Positions 1-7,990 of a stretch of DNA of 45,122 nucleotides are shown one piece after another. Made by a program: the position numbers and the translations under genes. The notes below the pieces were generated by a model. The model was not told the DNA's origin and did not search any database. It was given only the letters and a program-made list of their open reading frames with translations. Source of the DNA: Sulfuritalea sp. (GTDB lineage: Bacteria > Pseudomonadota > Gammaproteobacteria > Burkholderiales > Rhodocyclaceae). Position 1 is the first letter of the stretch. The number at the start of each line of letters is the position of its first letter. Location of the stretch: NCBI GenBank assembly GCA_030680805.1, contig JAUXUK010000028.1:1-45122 (forward strand), written 5' to 3'.

Positions 1-1029
1 GCCCTTGATGGTTTCCACGTTGTAGATCACGCCGTCGTAAGTGCTCTGGGTGATGGTGAGCACGCGCGGCGAACCCTTGGCTTCGCGCGCAAAAGGGTTG
101 GCTTCAATCTTTTTCTTGATGTTTTCCCATTTGAATTCTTCCAGCGGGATCGGCCCGATGATGCCGTAGTGGTTGCGCGTCGGGGTCAGAAACACGGGGA
201 TCGCCCCGGTCATGATGATGGCGTGGAGAATCGACTTGTGGCAGTTGCGGTCGACGATCACCACGTCGCCCGGCGCCACCGTGGAGTGCCAGACGATCTT
301 GTTCGAGGTCGAGGTGCCGTTGGTGACGAAGAACAGGTGGTCGGCATTGAAGATGCGTGCCGCGTTACGCTCGGAGGCCGCCACCGGGCCGGTGTGGTCG
401 AGCAGCTGGCCGAGTTCCTCGACCGCGTTGCAGACGTCGGCGCGCAGCATGTTCTCGCCGAAGAACTGGTGGAACATCTGGCCCACCGGGCTCTTGAGGA
501 AGGCGACGCCGCCGGAATGGCCGGGGCAGTGCCAGGAGTAGGAGCCGTCGGCCGCGTAATGCACCAGGGCCCGGAAGAAGGGCGGCGGCAGCGAATCCAT
601 GTAGGCCTTGGCCTCGCGCACGACGTGTCGGGCGATGAACTCCGGCGTATCCTCGTACATGTGGATGAAGCCGTGCAGCTCGCGCAGGATGTCGTTCGGA
701 ATGTGGCGGCTGGTGCGCGTTTCGCCGTGCAGGAAAATCGGGATCTCGGCGTTCTTGTAGCGGATCTCCTCGACGAATTTGCGCAGGTTGAGCACGGCGG
801 GGTCAAGCTCCGGGCCGGGCGTGAATTCCTCATCGTCGATCGAGAGGATGAAGGCCGAGGCCCGGCTCTGCTGCTGGGCGAAGGAGGAAAGATCGCCGTA
901 GCTGGTGACGCCCAGCACGTCCATGCCTTCCTTTTCGATGGCGCCGGCCAGGGCCCGGATGCCGAGACCCGAAGCATTCTCGGAACGGAAGTCTTCGTCG
1001 ATGATGATGACGGGGAAGTGGAAGCGCAC
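1..1029 (-). CDS. Orn/Lys/Arg decarboxylase, 5' part (runs off the left edge)
   Basis: This is the N-terminal 343 codons of a fold-type I PLP decarboxylase of the arginine/lysine/ornithine family, which makes polyamine precursors or serves acid resistance. An N-terminal response-regulator-like wing domain (PVIIIDEDF, residues 6-14) is followed by the PLP-domain start with SWHCPGHSGG and FVTNGTSTSNK, both typical of the family. I chose the GTG at 1029 because an AAGGA Shine-Dalgarno lies 8 nt upstream and no ATG fits better. The gene begins 16 nt after dcd ends, on the same strand, so the two are probably co-transcribed. The lysine that binds PLP lies outside the window, and substrate preference cannot be told from this fragment. 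Confidence 0.9.
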   Translation of the reverse strand, partial: MRFHFPVIIIDEDFRSENASGLGIRALAGAIEKEGMDVLGVTSYGDLSSFAQQQSRASAFILSIDDEEFTPGPELDPAVLNLRKFVEEIRYKNAEIPIFLHGETRTSRHIPNDILRELHGFIHMYEDTPEFIARHVVREAKAYMDSLPPPFFRALVHYAADGSYSWHCPGHSGGVAFLKSPVGQMFHQFFGENMLRADVCNAVEELGQLLDHTGPVAASERNAARIFNADHLFFVTNGTSTSNKIVWHSTVAPGDVVIVDRNCHKSILHAIIMTGAIPVFLTPTRNHYGIIGPIPLEEFKWENIKKKIEANPFAREAKGSPRVLTITQSTYDGVIYNVETIKG

Positions 1030-1045
1030 GGCGGTGTCCTTCGCT

Positions 1046-1612
1046 CTAGATCTTCGGCAGAGTCACGCCGACCTGCCCCTGGTACTTGCCGCCGCGATCC
1101 TTGTAGGAGGTCTCGCAGACCTCGTCGGATTCGAAGAACAGCACCTGGGCACAGCCTTCGCCGGCATAGATCTTGGCCGGCAGCGGCGTCGTGTTGGAGA
1201 ATTCCAGCGTCACGTAGCCTTCCCATTCCGGCTCGAAGGGCGTCACATTGACGATGATGCCGCAGCGCGCGTAGGTGCTCTTGCCGAGGCACACGGTGAG
1301 CACGTTGCGCGGGATGCGGAAATATTCCACGGTCCGCGCCAGGGCGAAGGAATTTGGCGGGATGATGCAGTGGTCGCCGTCCATTTCGACGAAGGAGTTC
1401 GGATCGAAATTCTTCGGGTCGATGACGGTCGAATAGATGTTGGTGAATACCCGGAACTCGCGCGAGCAGCGGATATCGTAGCCGTAGCTCGAGGTGCCGT
1501 AGGAGACGATCTTTTTACCGTCGATCTCGCGCACCAGTTCGGGCTCGAAGGGTTCGATCATTCCATGCTGGGCCGCCATGCGGCGGATCCACTTGTCAGA
1601 CTTGATGGCCAT
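1046..1612 (-). CDS. dcd: dCTP deaminase
   Basis: A 188-residue trimeric dUTPase-fold enzyme that deaminates dCTP to dUTP, feeding dTMP synthesis in the cytoplasm. The family signature GKSTYARCG is present, followed by the [11 protein letters not shown] segment that contains the catalytic glutamate. N-terminal SYGYDIRCS and C-terminal [11 protein letters not shown] also match the family. The length is the usual one for proteobacterial Dcd. It lies upstream of the decarboxylase on the same strand. The region before its start holds a structured dispersed repeat (from 1715), not an obvious promoter. Confidence 0.97.
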   Translation of the reverse strand: MAIKSDKWIRRMAAQHGMIEPFEPELVREIDGKKIVSYGTSSYGYDIRCSREFRVFTNIYSTVIDPKNFDPNSFVEMDGDHCIIPPNSFALARTVEYFRIPRNVLTVCLGKSTYARCGIIVNVTPFEPEWEGYVTLEFSNTTPLPAKIYAGEGCAQVLFFESDEVCETSYKDRGGKYQGQVGVTLPKI

Positions 1613-1714
1613 GGTTCATCCGGGGAAGAGGAGTCAAGGGGGCGCAGTATACGGCTTAAGTTTCCCTGCGGGAAACCCAAGCCGTGGGCCAATGTTTTGC
1701 CCCCCACCCCCGTT

Positions 1715-1871
1715 CCACGGCTGGCTTTGCACAGCCAGCCGGCTCTGGCGGCGCAAAGCAGTGCTTTGCGAAACCCCGCCCTCGCCCCCCGCCCCAAGGC
1801 GGGGATCCAAGTTGGCTCGCTGCGCTCGTCGCGGGCTTCAAACCCGCTTTCACCCTGCGAGCGCAGCCAAC
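1715..1871 (+). repeat. Multi-hairpin dispersed repeat, copy 1
   Basis: This lies between bioD and dcd. Four self-complementary blocks follow one another. They are CGGCTGGCT/AGCCAGCCG around a TTGCAC loop (1718-1741), the near-perfect palindrome GCAAAGCAGTGCTTTGC (1753-1769), CCCCGCC/GGCGGGG (1787-1804), and an outer pair gttggct/agccaac (1811-1871). A second copy starts at 33118. The first about 30 bases are identical, and the second and third stems differ in sequence but remain self-complementary. The copy overlaps the last seven codons of bioD, so the element supplies that gene's stop codon. Confidence 0.75.
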
Positions 1872-2518
1872 CGGGCCACCCCGGCCTGTGGGCTGGCGCG
1901 GGCGATAGCCACCAGCGAGATGCCGGCAACGTGAGGGGACAAACTTTCCAGCGTGGCGTCAAGCGCAACGGCCGAACCCGGCGTTTCATTCACCGCAATC
2001 GCCGTCACGCCAGCGCCGAGTTTTTGCAGCGCCTCCAGCGCCGTCAGGGTGTGGCTCAGGCTGCCCAGGTAGCTACCGGCGACCAGCACGCAGGGCAGGC
2101 CGCTGGCGGCGATCCAGTCGCGCACCGTGTGTGTGTCATCAAGCGGCACCATGACGCCGCCGACGCCTTCGACCAACACCGCCTGATCCGGCGCGGCGAC
2201 GGCACGGCGTGTAAAGCCGACCAGTTGTTCGAAATCTATCCGGCGTCCCTCCCGTTCCGCGGCCATGTCCGGTGACAGTGGCGCCACGAAGCGCCAGGGC
2301 GCGATGGCATCCAGTTCAGCCGGGCTCGCCTCGCGGCCCAGTGCCGCCAGCAAGGCGCCCGCATCGCTGATCGCGGGGTGTGCCGGATCGAAGCCCGACA
2401 GCACCGGCTTGAATGCCGCCACGCCGCGCCCTTCAGCCCGCCAGTGGCGCAGCAGGGCGCAGGCAAGCCAGGTCTTGCCGATGTCGGTACCGGTGCCGGT
2501 GATAAAATTCGCGCCCAT
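1850..2518 (-). CDS. bioD: Dethiobiotin synthetase
   Basis: An ATP-dependent carboxylase of 222 residues that closes the ureido ring of dethiobiotin, the penultimate biotin step. The N-terminal P-loop reads GTGTDIGKT (residues 7-15), the standard BioD variant, and VEGVGGVMVPL is the family's second strand-loop. A strong Shine-Dalgarno (GGAGGGAG) precedes the ATG at 2518. The gene is divergent from bioA with only 47 bp between starts. The last residues and the stop codon come from the dispersed repeat at 1715-1871, so the C-terminus may have been altered by that element. Confidence 0.95.
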   Translation of the reverse strand: MGANFITGTGTDIGKTWLACALLRHWRAEGRGVAAFKPVLSGFDPAHPAISDAGALLAALGREASPAELDAIAPWRFVAPLSPDMAAEREGRRIDFEQLVGFTRRAVAAPDQAVLVEGVGGVMVPLDDTHTVRDWIAASGLPCVLVAGSYLGSLSHTLTALEALQKLGAGVTAIAVNETPGSAVALDATLESLSPHVAGISLVAIARASPQAGVARLAALAG

Positions 2519-2565
2519 TCTCCCTCCGTTGCGCCATTCTAGCCGGCGCGCCTTCCTCGCTCGAC

Positions 2566-3834
2566 ATGTCCGACTGGCTGACCCCGGGGCTCGACCATAT
2601 CTGGCTGCCCTACACCCAAATGGCTAACGCGCCGATGCCACTGCCGGTAGTGGCCACCGAGGGCGTACGCATCCGCCTCGCCGACGGGCGCGAACTGATC
2701 GACGGCATTTCATCGTGGTGGACCGCCTGCCACGGCTACAAGCATCCGCGCATCCGTGCCGCCGTCGAACGGCAGCTCGCCACCCTGCCGCATGTCATGT
2801 TCGCCGGTCTGGTGCATGAACCGGCAGCGCGCCTGGCGCAGCGTTTGGCGGCGCTATTGCCGGGCGACCTGGATCGCGTGTTCTTCACCGAATCGGGTTC
2901 GGTGGCGGTGGAAGTCGCGCTCAAAATGGCGATCCAGTACTGGCGCAACACGGGGCGGCCGGAGAAACAGCGCATCGTGTATTTCCGCCACGCCTATCAC
3001 GGCGACACCTTCGCCACGATGGCGCTGTGCGACCCCGAGGAAGGCATGCACGCCCTGTTTGCCGGCAGCATGCCGGACCAGATGATGGCCGAACTGCCGA
3101 GCGACGAAGCGATGCGCCGCGCCTTCGACCTGCTGCTGGAAACCCATGGCGAGCGCCTCGCCGCCGTCATCATCGAACCGCTGGTGCAAGGCGCCGGCGG
3201 CATGAAGATGCACGACGCGCAGACACTGGCGTATGTCGCCGAGGCCTGCGCCCGCCACGAGGTGCTGCTGATCGCCGATGAAATCATGACCGGCTTCGGC
3301 CGCAGCGGGCGGATGTTCGCCTGCGAGGAGGCCAACGTCGTGCCCGACATCATCTGCCTGTCAAAGGCGCTGACCGGCGGCACCCTGCCGCTGGCGGCGA
3401 CGGTGGCGCGCCGCCATGTGTTCGACGCCTTCCTCTCGGACGATCCGAGCGCCGCCCTGATGCACGGGCCCACCTACATGGCCAACGCCCTGGCCTGCGC
3501 CGCGGCGAACGCCTCGCTCGACGTGTTCGAGAACGAGCCGCGGCTGGCGCAGGTCGCCGCAATCGAAGTGCAGTTGCGTGAAGAACTCGCGCCCTGCCGC
3601 CAACTCGCCGGCGTCGCCGAGGTGCGCGTCAAGGGCGCCATCGGTGCGGTGGAACTCACGGGCAACATCGACGTCGATGCCCTGCGTCGCCGCTTTGCCG
3701 AACTCGGCGTCTGGGTGCGGCCTTTCGGCAAGGTGGTCTATCTGATGCCGCCCTTCATCATCTCCGCCGAAGACCTGGCGACGCTCACCGCAGCCGTGTG
3801 CAAGGTACTGACGGAGCGCGCACAACAACTCTGA
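2566..3834 (+). CDS. bioA: Adenosylmethionine-8-amino-7-oxononanoate aminotransferase
   Basis: A class III PLP aminotransferase of 422 residues that uses S-adenosylmethionine as amino donor to make 7,8-diaminopelargonic acid. Supporting motifs are SSWWTACHGYKHP near the N-terminus, ADEIMTGFGRSG, the PLP lysine in LSKALTGG (Lys267), and GPTYMAN, which is typical of BioA and separates it from other class III enzymes. The length matches the family. The bioF start follows the stop by one nucleotide, so the two are translationally coupled. No clear Shine-Dalgarno precedes the ATG. Confidence 0.96.
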   Translation: MSDWLTPGLDHIWLPYTQMANAPMPLPVVATEGVRIRLADGRELIDGISSWWTACHGYKHPRIRAAVERQLATLPHVMFAGLVHEPAARLAQRLAALLPGDLDRVFFTESGSVAVEVALKMAIQYWRNTGRPEKQRIVYFRHAYHGDTFATMALCDPEEGMHALFAGSMPDQMMAELPSDEAMRRAFDLLLETHGERLAAVIIEPLVQGAGGMKMHDAQTLAYVAEACARHEVLLIADEIMTGFGRSGRMFACEEANVVPDIICLSKALTGGTLPLAATVARRHVFDAFLSDDPSAALMHGPTYMANALACAAANASLDVFENEPRLAQVAAIEVQLREELAPCRQLAGVAEVRVKGAIGAVELTGNIDVDALRRRFAELGVWVRPFGKVVYLMPPFIISAEDLATLTAAVCKVLTERAQQL

Positions 3835-3835
3835 G

Positions 3836-5053
3836 ATGGACGCCGGTCTCGACGCCCTGCTGCAATCCCGCCTGACCGCGCTGAGCGACGCCAATCGCCT
3901 GCGCCGCCTGCGGCCGTGGCACTGGCAACAAGGAAGCTTGCACGACGCCGACGGGCGCGCCCTGATCGACGCCTCGTCCAACGACTATCTGGGCTTGTCG
4001 CAGCATCCGCTGGTCAAGGCGCGCGCCGCGAAGTGGGCCGAGCGTCATGGCGCCGGCGCGCCGGCCTCGCGCCTTGTCACCGGCACGCGTGACATCACCC
4101 TCGCGGTCGAGGAGCGGCTGGCCGACTTCAAACGCTGCGAGGCGGCGCTGCTGTTCTCCACCGGTTTCCAGGCCAACGCTACGGTGATTCCCGCTCTCGC
4201 AAAAGTTCCCGGAGGCGCCCCGAAGGTAGTGCAGAGCAAGCAGAGCGCTGGCGCTGGTGAAGCGGCGATTTTCAGTGATGCACTCAACCACGCCAGCATC
4301 GTGCATGGCTGCCGGTTGGCCCGCACCGGGACGCAGGTCTTCCGCCACAATGATCTCGATCATCTCGATCAGCTGCTCGGCCAAACCCAGGGCCGCAAGC
4401 TGATCGTGACCGAATCGGTATTCAGCATGGACGGCGACCGCGCCGATCTGCCGGCGCTGGTGCAACTGGCCGAGCGCCACGGCGCGGCGCTGTATGTCGA
4501 CGAGGCGCATGCCACCGGCGTGCTGGGCCCGCAGGGGCGCGGGCTCGCTGCGGAGTGCGGCGGAGTAGACGTCGTGATGGGCACGCTGGGCAAGGCCTTC
4601 GGCGCCTTTGGCGCCTACATCGCCGGCTCGCGGGCACTGATCGACTATCTGGTGAATCGCTGCCCCGGCTTCATCTACACCACCGCGCTGCCGCCGGCCG
4701 TGCTCGGTGCGGTCGATGCGGCGCTCGATCTGGTGCCGGGCATGGATGAAGAACGGGCGCGACTGGCGCAGAATTCGCAGCGCTTGCGCGACGCGCTGAC
4801 GCGACTCAACTACGACACGCTGCGGTCAAGCACCCAGATTGTTCCCGCGGTGATCGGCAGCGAAGCGGACGCACTGGCCGCCGCGCAGCGACTTGAGGAT
4901 GCCGGGGTGCTCACCGTCGCCATTCGCCCGCCGACAGTAGCCGAAGGCACCAGCCGGCTGCGCCTGACGCTCCACAGCAACCTCGACGAGGCCGGTATGC
5001 AGCGACTGCTCGATGCCGTTGCCGCGAGCCTGCCGCCGAGACCCAAAGCTTAG
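3836..5053 (+). CDS. bioF: 8-amino-7-oxononanoate synthase
   Basis: A PLP alpha-oxoamine synthase of 405 residues that condenses pimeloyl thioester with alanine in the first committed biotin step. Seen motifs are SSNDYLGLS, YVDEAHATGV and the PLP lysine in GTLGKAFGAFG (Lys253). About 18 residues (roughly 122-139) sit in the loop between IPAL and IFSDALNHAS, where the family usually has only a few. Part of this insert (SAGAGEAA) is encoded by DNA resembling a dispersed motif found elsewhere in the window. The gene is coupled to bioA. The catalytic residues look intact, so the enzyme is probably active. Confidence 0.95.
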   Translation: MDAGLDALLQSRLTALSDANRLRRLRPWHWQQGSLHDADGRALIDASSNDYLGLSQHPLVKARAAKWAERHGAGAPASRLVTGTRDITLAVEERLADFKRCEAALLFSTGFQANATVIPALAKVPGGAPKVVQSKQSAGAGEAAIFSDALNHASIVHGCRLARTGTQVFRHNDLDHLDQLLGQTQGRKLIVTESVFSMDGDRADLPALVQLAERHGAALYVDEAHATGVLGPQGRGLAAECGGVDVVMGTLGKAFGAFGAYIAGSRALIDYLVNRCPGFIYTTALPPAVLGAVDAALDLVPGMDEERARLAQNSQRLRDALTRLNYDTLRSSTQIVPAVIGSEADALAAAQRLEDAGVLTVAIRPPTVAEGTSRLRLTLHSNLDEAGMQRLLDAVAASLPPRPKA

Positions 5054-5089
5054 GGAAGCGCTGAATAAGCCGTCACACCGGCGGTCTCG

Positions 5090-5171
5090 ACACACCCGGG
5101 ATTCCGCTTCGCGGCGGGCGAAGCCGGTGTCCAGTGCCATATTTCTTCTGGATTCCGGCTTTCGCCGGAAT
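5090..5171. repeat. dRS3-like inverted repeat in the bioF-apbC gap
   Basis: Bases 5152-5171 form a perfect 20-bp inverted repeat of the ATTCC-N10-GGAAT type. The segment ends with GGAATGACGAAAC, as the element at 10502-10576 does. A related but less perfect gattccgc arm lies at about 5099. This is the arrangement of neisserial dRS3/NIME repeats. It sits just downstream of two convergent genes, so it may also act as a transcript-end hairpin. Confidence 0.7.
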
Positions 5172-5199
5172 GACGAAACGTGACTTGATCAGTGCTTTT

Positions 5200-6291
5200 T
5201 TAGGTGTTGACGACCTTGATGCTGGGGAACTTGCTGGTGTGGTCCTTGGCCTTCTCGGCGATCTTCACCGCGATGCGGCGCGCGATGGTCTTGTAGATCA
5301 CGGTTGCCGCGCCCTCCGGATCAGCCTCGACGGTCGGCTTGCCGCCGTCCATCTGCATGCGGATCGCCATGTCGAGCGGCAGCGCGCCGAGCATTTCGAC
5401 GTCGTAATCCTTGGCCATCCTGTCGCCGCCGCCCGAACCGAAAATGTGTTCGGCATGGCCGCACTTGGAGCAGATGTGGATGCTCATGTTCTCGACGATG
5501 CCGAGGATCGGGATGCCGACCTTCTCGAACATCTTGAGGCCTTTTCTTGCATCGAGCAGCGCGATGTCCTGCGGCGTGGTGACGATCACGGCGCCGGTCA
5601 CCGGCACCTGCTGCGCCAGCGTCAACTGGATGTCGCCGGTGCCGGGCGGCATGTCGATGATCAGGTAATCCACATCGCGCCAGCGCGTCTCGGTCAGCAA
5701 TTGGGTCAGGGCCTGGGTCACCATCGGGCCGCGCCAGACCATGGGCTGCTCGGGATCGATCAGGAAACCAATCGACATTGCCTGGATGCCATGCGCATCC
5801 ATGGGTTCGAGGCCCTTGCCATCTATCGACTCCGGCCGGCCGCTGGCGATGCCCAGCATCTGCGGCAGCGAGGGTCCGTAGATGTCGGCATCGAGCAGGC
5901 CCACCGTGGCGCCTTCGGCCGAAAGCGCCAGGGCGAGATTGACGGCGGTGGTCGACTTGCCGACGCCGCCCTTGCCGCTGGCCACGGCGATGATGTTCTT
6001 GACGCCGGGGATCAGCTTGACGCCCTTCTGCACCGCATGCGTGACCACTTTCGAAAACACGTTGGCGCTGATGTTGCCGATGCCCGGAATCGCCTTCAGT
6101 TGCGCTATCACCGCCGTGCGCAAACCCTCGATCTGGCTCTTCGCCGGGTAGCCGAGTTCGACGTCGAGCGAGACATCGCCGCCGGAAACCTTGATGTTCT
6201 TGACGCTGCGCGTGCTGATGAGATCCTTGCCGGTGTTGGGGTCGACGACGGTCTTGAGTGCATCCTGGATGCTTTGTTCGTTGATGGACAT
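5200..6291 (-). CDS. apbC: Mrp/NBP35-family Fe-S cluster carrier ATPase
   Basis: A 363-residue P-loop ATPase that carries Fe-S clusters to apoproteins. An N-terminal MIP18/DUF59-like domain (about residues 1-90) precedes the deviant Walker A GKGGVGKS (residues 106-113). YLIIDMPPGTGD is the switch region, and the C-terminal half has the CSKC pair that binds the bridging cluster. I chose the ATG at 6291 because an AAAGG Shine-Dalgarno is 6 nt upstream; an upstream in-frame extension to 6366 has no family similarity. In many betaproteobacteria this gene is next to metG, as is nearly the case here. Confidence 0.94.
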   Translation of the reverse strand: MSINEQSIQDALKTVVDPNTGKDLISTRSVKNIKVSGGDVSLDVELGYPAKSQIEGLRTAVIAQLKAIPGIGNISANVFSKVVTHAVQKGVKLIPGVKNIIAVASGKGGVGKSTTAVNLALALSAEGATVGLLDADIYGPSLPQMLGIASGRPESIDGKGLEPMDAHGIQAMSIGFLIDPEQPMVWRGPMVTQALTQLLTETRWRDVDYLIIDMPPGTGDIQLTLAQQVPVTGAVIVTTPQDIALLDARKGLKMFEKVGIPILGIVENMSIHICSKCGHAEHIFGSGGGDRMAKDYDVEMLGALPLDMAIRMQMDGGKPTVEADPEGAATVIYKTIARRIAVKIAEKAKDHTSKFPSIKVVNT

Positions 6292-6386
6292 GTGAGGCCT
6301 TTGCTGATGACGAATTAGGGAGGGATTTGTTCGGTGGCGGATTATCACTCGGAACGCACGAGCCATACCTGAGTGAATTAGTCAGG

Positions 6387-6392
6387 ATTATA
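6387..6392 (-). promoter_or_regulatory. Candidate -10 element for apbC
   Basis: Read on the minus strand this is a perfect TATAAT, about 96 bp upstream of the apbC start. No convincing -35 hexamer lies at the right distance, so this is a weak call based on the -10 alone. Confidence 0.3.
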
Positions 6393-6430
6393 TAACGATA
6401 TCAGGCGTGGCCTATTTCCCGGAAACGGCA

Positions 6431-6847
6431 CTAGCGAATGCCGACCAGAAACGCCGCCGGCGGCATGATCGGGATGCCGCGCCACGGATGCATGTCCGTC
6501 AGGTGCGGATCGCTGGCAACGATCAACTCGGCCTCGGCGGCTTCGGCCAGCGCGAGGAATTTGTTGTCCTTGGGATCGGGACAATCGCTTACCTCGCCAG
6601 TCACCGCAAACAATACCGAGCGCTCGCCAAAACCGTCGATGAACGCCTGGCGCAATGCCTTCGAGGCATAGCGATCGAATTTCCGGCGCAACAACACCGC
6701 CGCCAGTTCCGCCAGGTTTTCTTCGCTGACGCATACATCGAAATGCAACAGCGCCTTTTCCAGCGCCAGCGCGGGTATCGATTGCGGACGAATCGCGGCG
6801 CTGATCAGCACGCCGGTATCGATGACGATGCGCCTATCGAAGCTCAT
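6431..6847 (-). CDS. PIN-domain toxin (COG1569 type)
   Basis: A 138-residue protein of the PIN-family ribonuclease toxins. The acidic metal-binding residues are visible: Asp10 in VIDTGVLISA, a glutamate in SEENLAELAAVL, and DPKDNKFLALA followed by VASDPHL near the C-terminus. The start overlaps the end of the Phd/YefM-type antitoxin gene by 14 nt, the usual antitoxin-first arrangement. Known members cleave RNA, but the target here is unknown. A second PIN toxin with a different antitoxin lies on the other strand 600 bp away. Confidence 0.88.
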   Translation of the reverse strand: MSFDRRIVIDTGVLISAAIRPQSIPALALEKALLHFDVCVSEENLAELAAVLLRRKFDRYASKALRQAFIDGFGERSVLFAVTGEVSDCPDPKDNKFLALAEAAEAELIVASDPHLTDMHPWRGIPIMPPAAFLVGIR

Positions 6848-7103
6848 GCACCAGACGATTCACGTCGGCGTCGGCCAAGTCGGCGACACCCGGCTGCGGC
6901 ATCACCCGCGCCCGGTATTGCGTATACCACCGCGCAGCCTCTTCCCGACGCTTCTTCACATCCGCCAGCGCCTGCATGTCGTGTTCCGAAACGACATAGG
7001 CCACGGTTCGGCCGCGGCGCGTAACCTCTATCGGCTCGCGCTGCGAACGATCAATCAATTCGCCAAAGCGGCTTTGCGCTTCGACCGACGTGACGGTAAT
7101 CAT
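6834..7103 (-). CDS. Phd/YefM-family antitoxin
   Basis: An 89-residue antitoxin. The N-terminal Phd/YefM fold is clear from SVEAQSRFGELIDRS and the strand PIEVTRRGRTVAYVVSE; this part dimerises and binds DNA. The C-terminal tail (residues 60-89) should wrap around the PIN toxin encoded by the overlapping downstream gene. An AAGGAG Shine-Dalgarno precedes the ATG. A good promoter with a 14-bp palindrome over its -10 lies directly upstream (7125-7161), which fits autorepression. Confidence 0.88.
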   Translation of the reverse strand: MITVTSVEAQSRFGELIDRSQREPIEVTRRGRTVAYVVSEHDMQALADVKKRREEAARWYTQYRARVMPQPGVADLADADVNRLVHELR

Positions 7104-7124
7104 CTGCTTCTCCTTGAACTAGCC

Positions 7125-7161
7125 AATATGGCCATATTAGCCATTTCATTGAATTAAGCAA
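7125..7161 (-). promoter_or_regulatory. Toxin-antitoxin promoter with palindromic operator
   Basis: On the minus strand TTGCTT (7156-7161) and TAATAT (7134-7139) are separated by 16 bp, a good sigma-70 promoter ending about 30 bp before the antitoxin start. The perfect palindrome AATATGGCCATATT (7125-7138) overlaps the -10 hexamer, as expected for the operator of an autoregulated Phd-type antitoxin. It lies between the two divergent modules and could also affect the plus-strand pair. Confidence 0.65.
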
Positions 7162-7231
7162 TGAAGCTGCGGAAATCGAATCACCGTTCAAATACTTGCC
7201 GAACTGCTGCTTTTCTGCAAAACTGCAAACC

Positions 7232-7465
7232 ATGAAAACCACGCTTACCATCACCGGACGGGGTGTCATCACGCTCCCAGCCAAACTGCGTCAAGCCATG
7301 GGCCTCTCCGCAGACGATCAATTGATAGCGGAAACGACGCCCGAAGGTCTTTTGTTGCGGCCTGCCGTTACCTTGCCTATTGAGTTGTATAGCGAAGAGC
7401 GCCTGCGCGAGTTCGACGCGGCCGAGGCGGAGTTGGCCGCCGTGCTGAAGAAGAAGTCGCACTGA
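7232..7465 (+). CDS. AbrB/MazE-type antitoxin
   Basis: A 77-residue swapped-hairpin (SpoVT/AbrB-like) DNA-binding antitoxin. The signature is TLTITGRGVITLPAKLRQAMGL, followed by ADDQLIAETTPEGLLLRPA. The charged C-terminal half (EERLREFDAAEAELAAVLKK) should bind the toxin. I start at the ATG at 7232; an upstream in-frame extension adds 12 residues without family similarity. The toxin gene begins 4 nt after the stop, so the two form an operon. Confidence 0.88.
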   Translation: MKTTLTITGRGVITLPAKLRQAMGLSADDQLIAETTPEGLLLRPAVTLPIELYSEERLREFDAAEAELAAVLKKKSH

Positions 7466-7469
7466 CGCG

Positions 7470-7880
7470 GTGCGGATTTTCCTCGACGCCAACATCCTGT
7501 TCTCGGCCGCCCGCGCCGATGGCGCGATCCGGCAATTTCTGGCACTCACCGAAGCCGCTGGACATGAACTGTGGGCAGATGCCTACGTCTTCGAGGAGGC
7601 GAGGCGCAATCTGGCCGCAAAAAACCCCGACAGCCTTCCCGTGCTTGACGCCATGGCCGCACGAATCAAGATCGGCGGCCTGCTTGCCGGCGGAGCTCTG
7701 CTGCCCGAAACCCTGGTATTGCCCGAAAAGGACAGGCCCGTGCTTGCCGCGGCCATCCACCATCGCTGCGACATACTGGTCACAGGCGACCGGACCCATT
7801 TCGGCTCACTCTATGGAAAAGCGATTCGAGGCGTGAGAGTCATGTCGCCGGCTATGCTGGCAGAAGTTGTATTGGGCTAA
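7470..7880 (+). CDS. PIN-domain toxin partner of the AbrB-type antitoxin
   Basis: A 136-residue PIN-domain protein that starts with GTG at 7470. The conserved acids are visible: Asp6 in [12 protein letters not shown], Glu in [10 protein letters not shown], Asp in [12 protein letters not shown], and Asp in [10 protein letters not shown]. These match the four-acid RNase site. It is only distantly similar to the PIN toxin at 6431-6847, so the two modules are probably independent acquisitions rather than a duplication. RNA cleavage is inferred from the family. Confidence 0.87.
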   Translation: MRIFLDANILFSAARADGAIRQFLALTEAAGHELWADAYVFEEARRNLAAKNPDSLPVLDAMAARIKIGGLLAGGALLPETLVLPEKDRPVLAAAIHHRCDILVTGDRTHFGSLYGKAIRGVRVMSPAMLAEVVLG

Positions 7881-7990
7881 CGCGTGGCGCAGCGGCGCCA
7901 CATCCCGGTATCCATCCCGCCCCGGTACAATGCACCCCTTCAGACGCGGCAGGCCACACGCCCGCCGCCCGCCCCCGGAAAGACCGCGTC

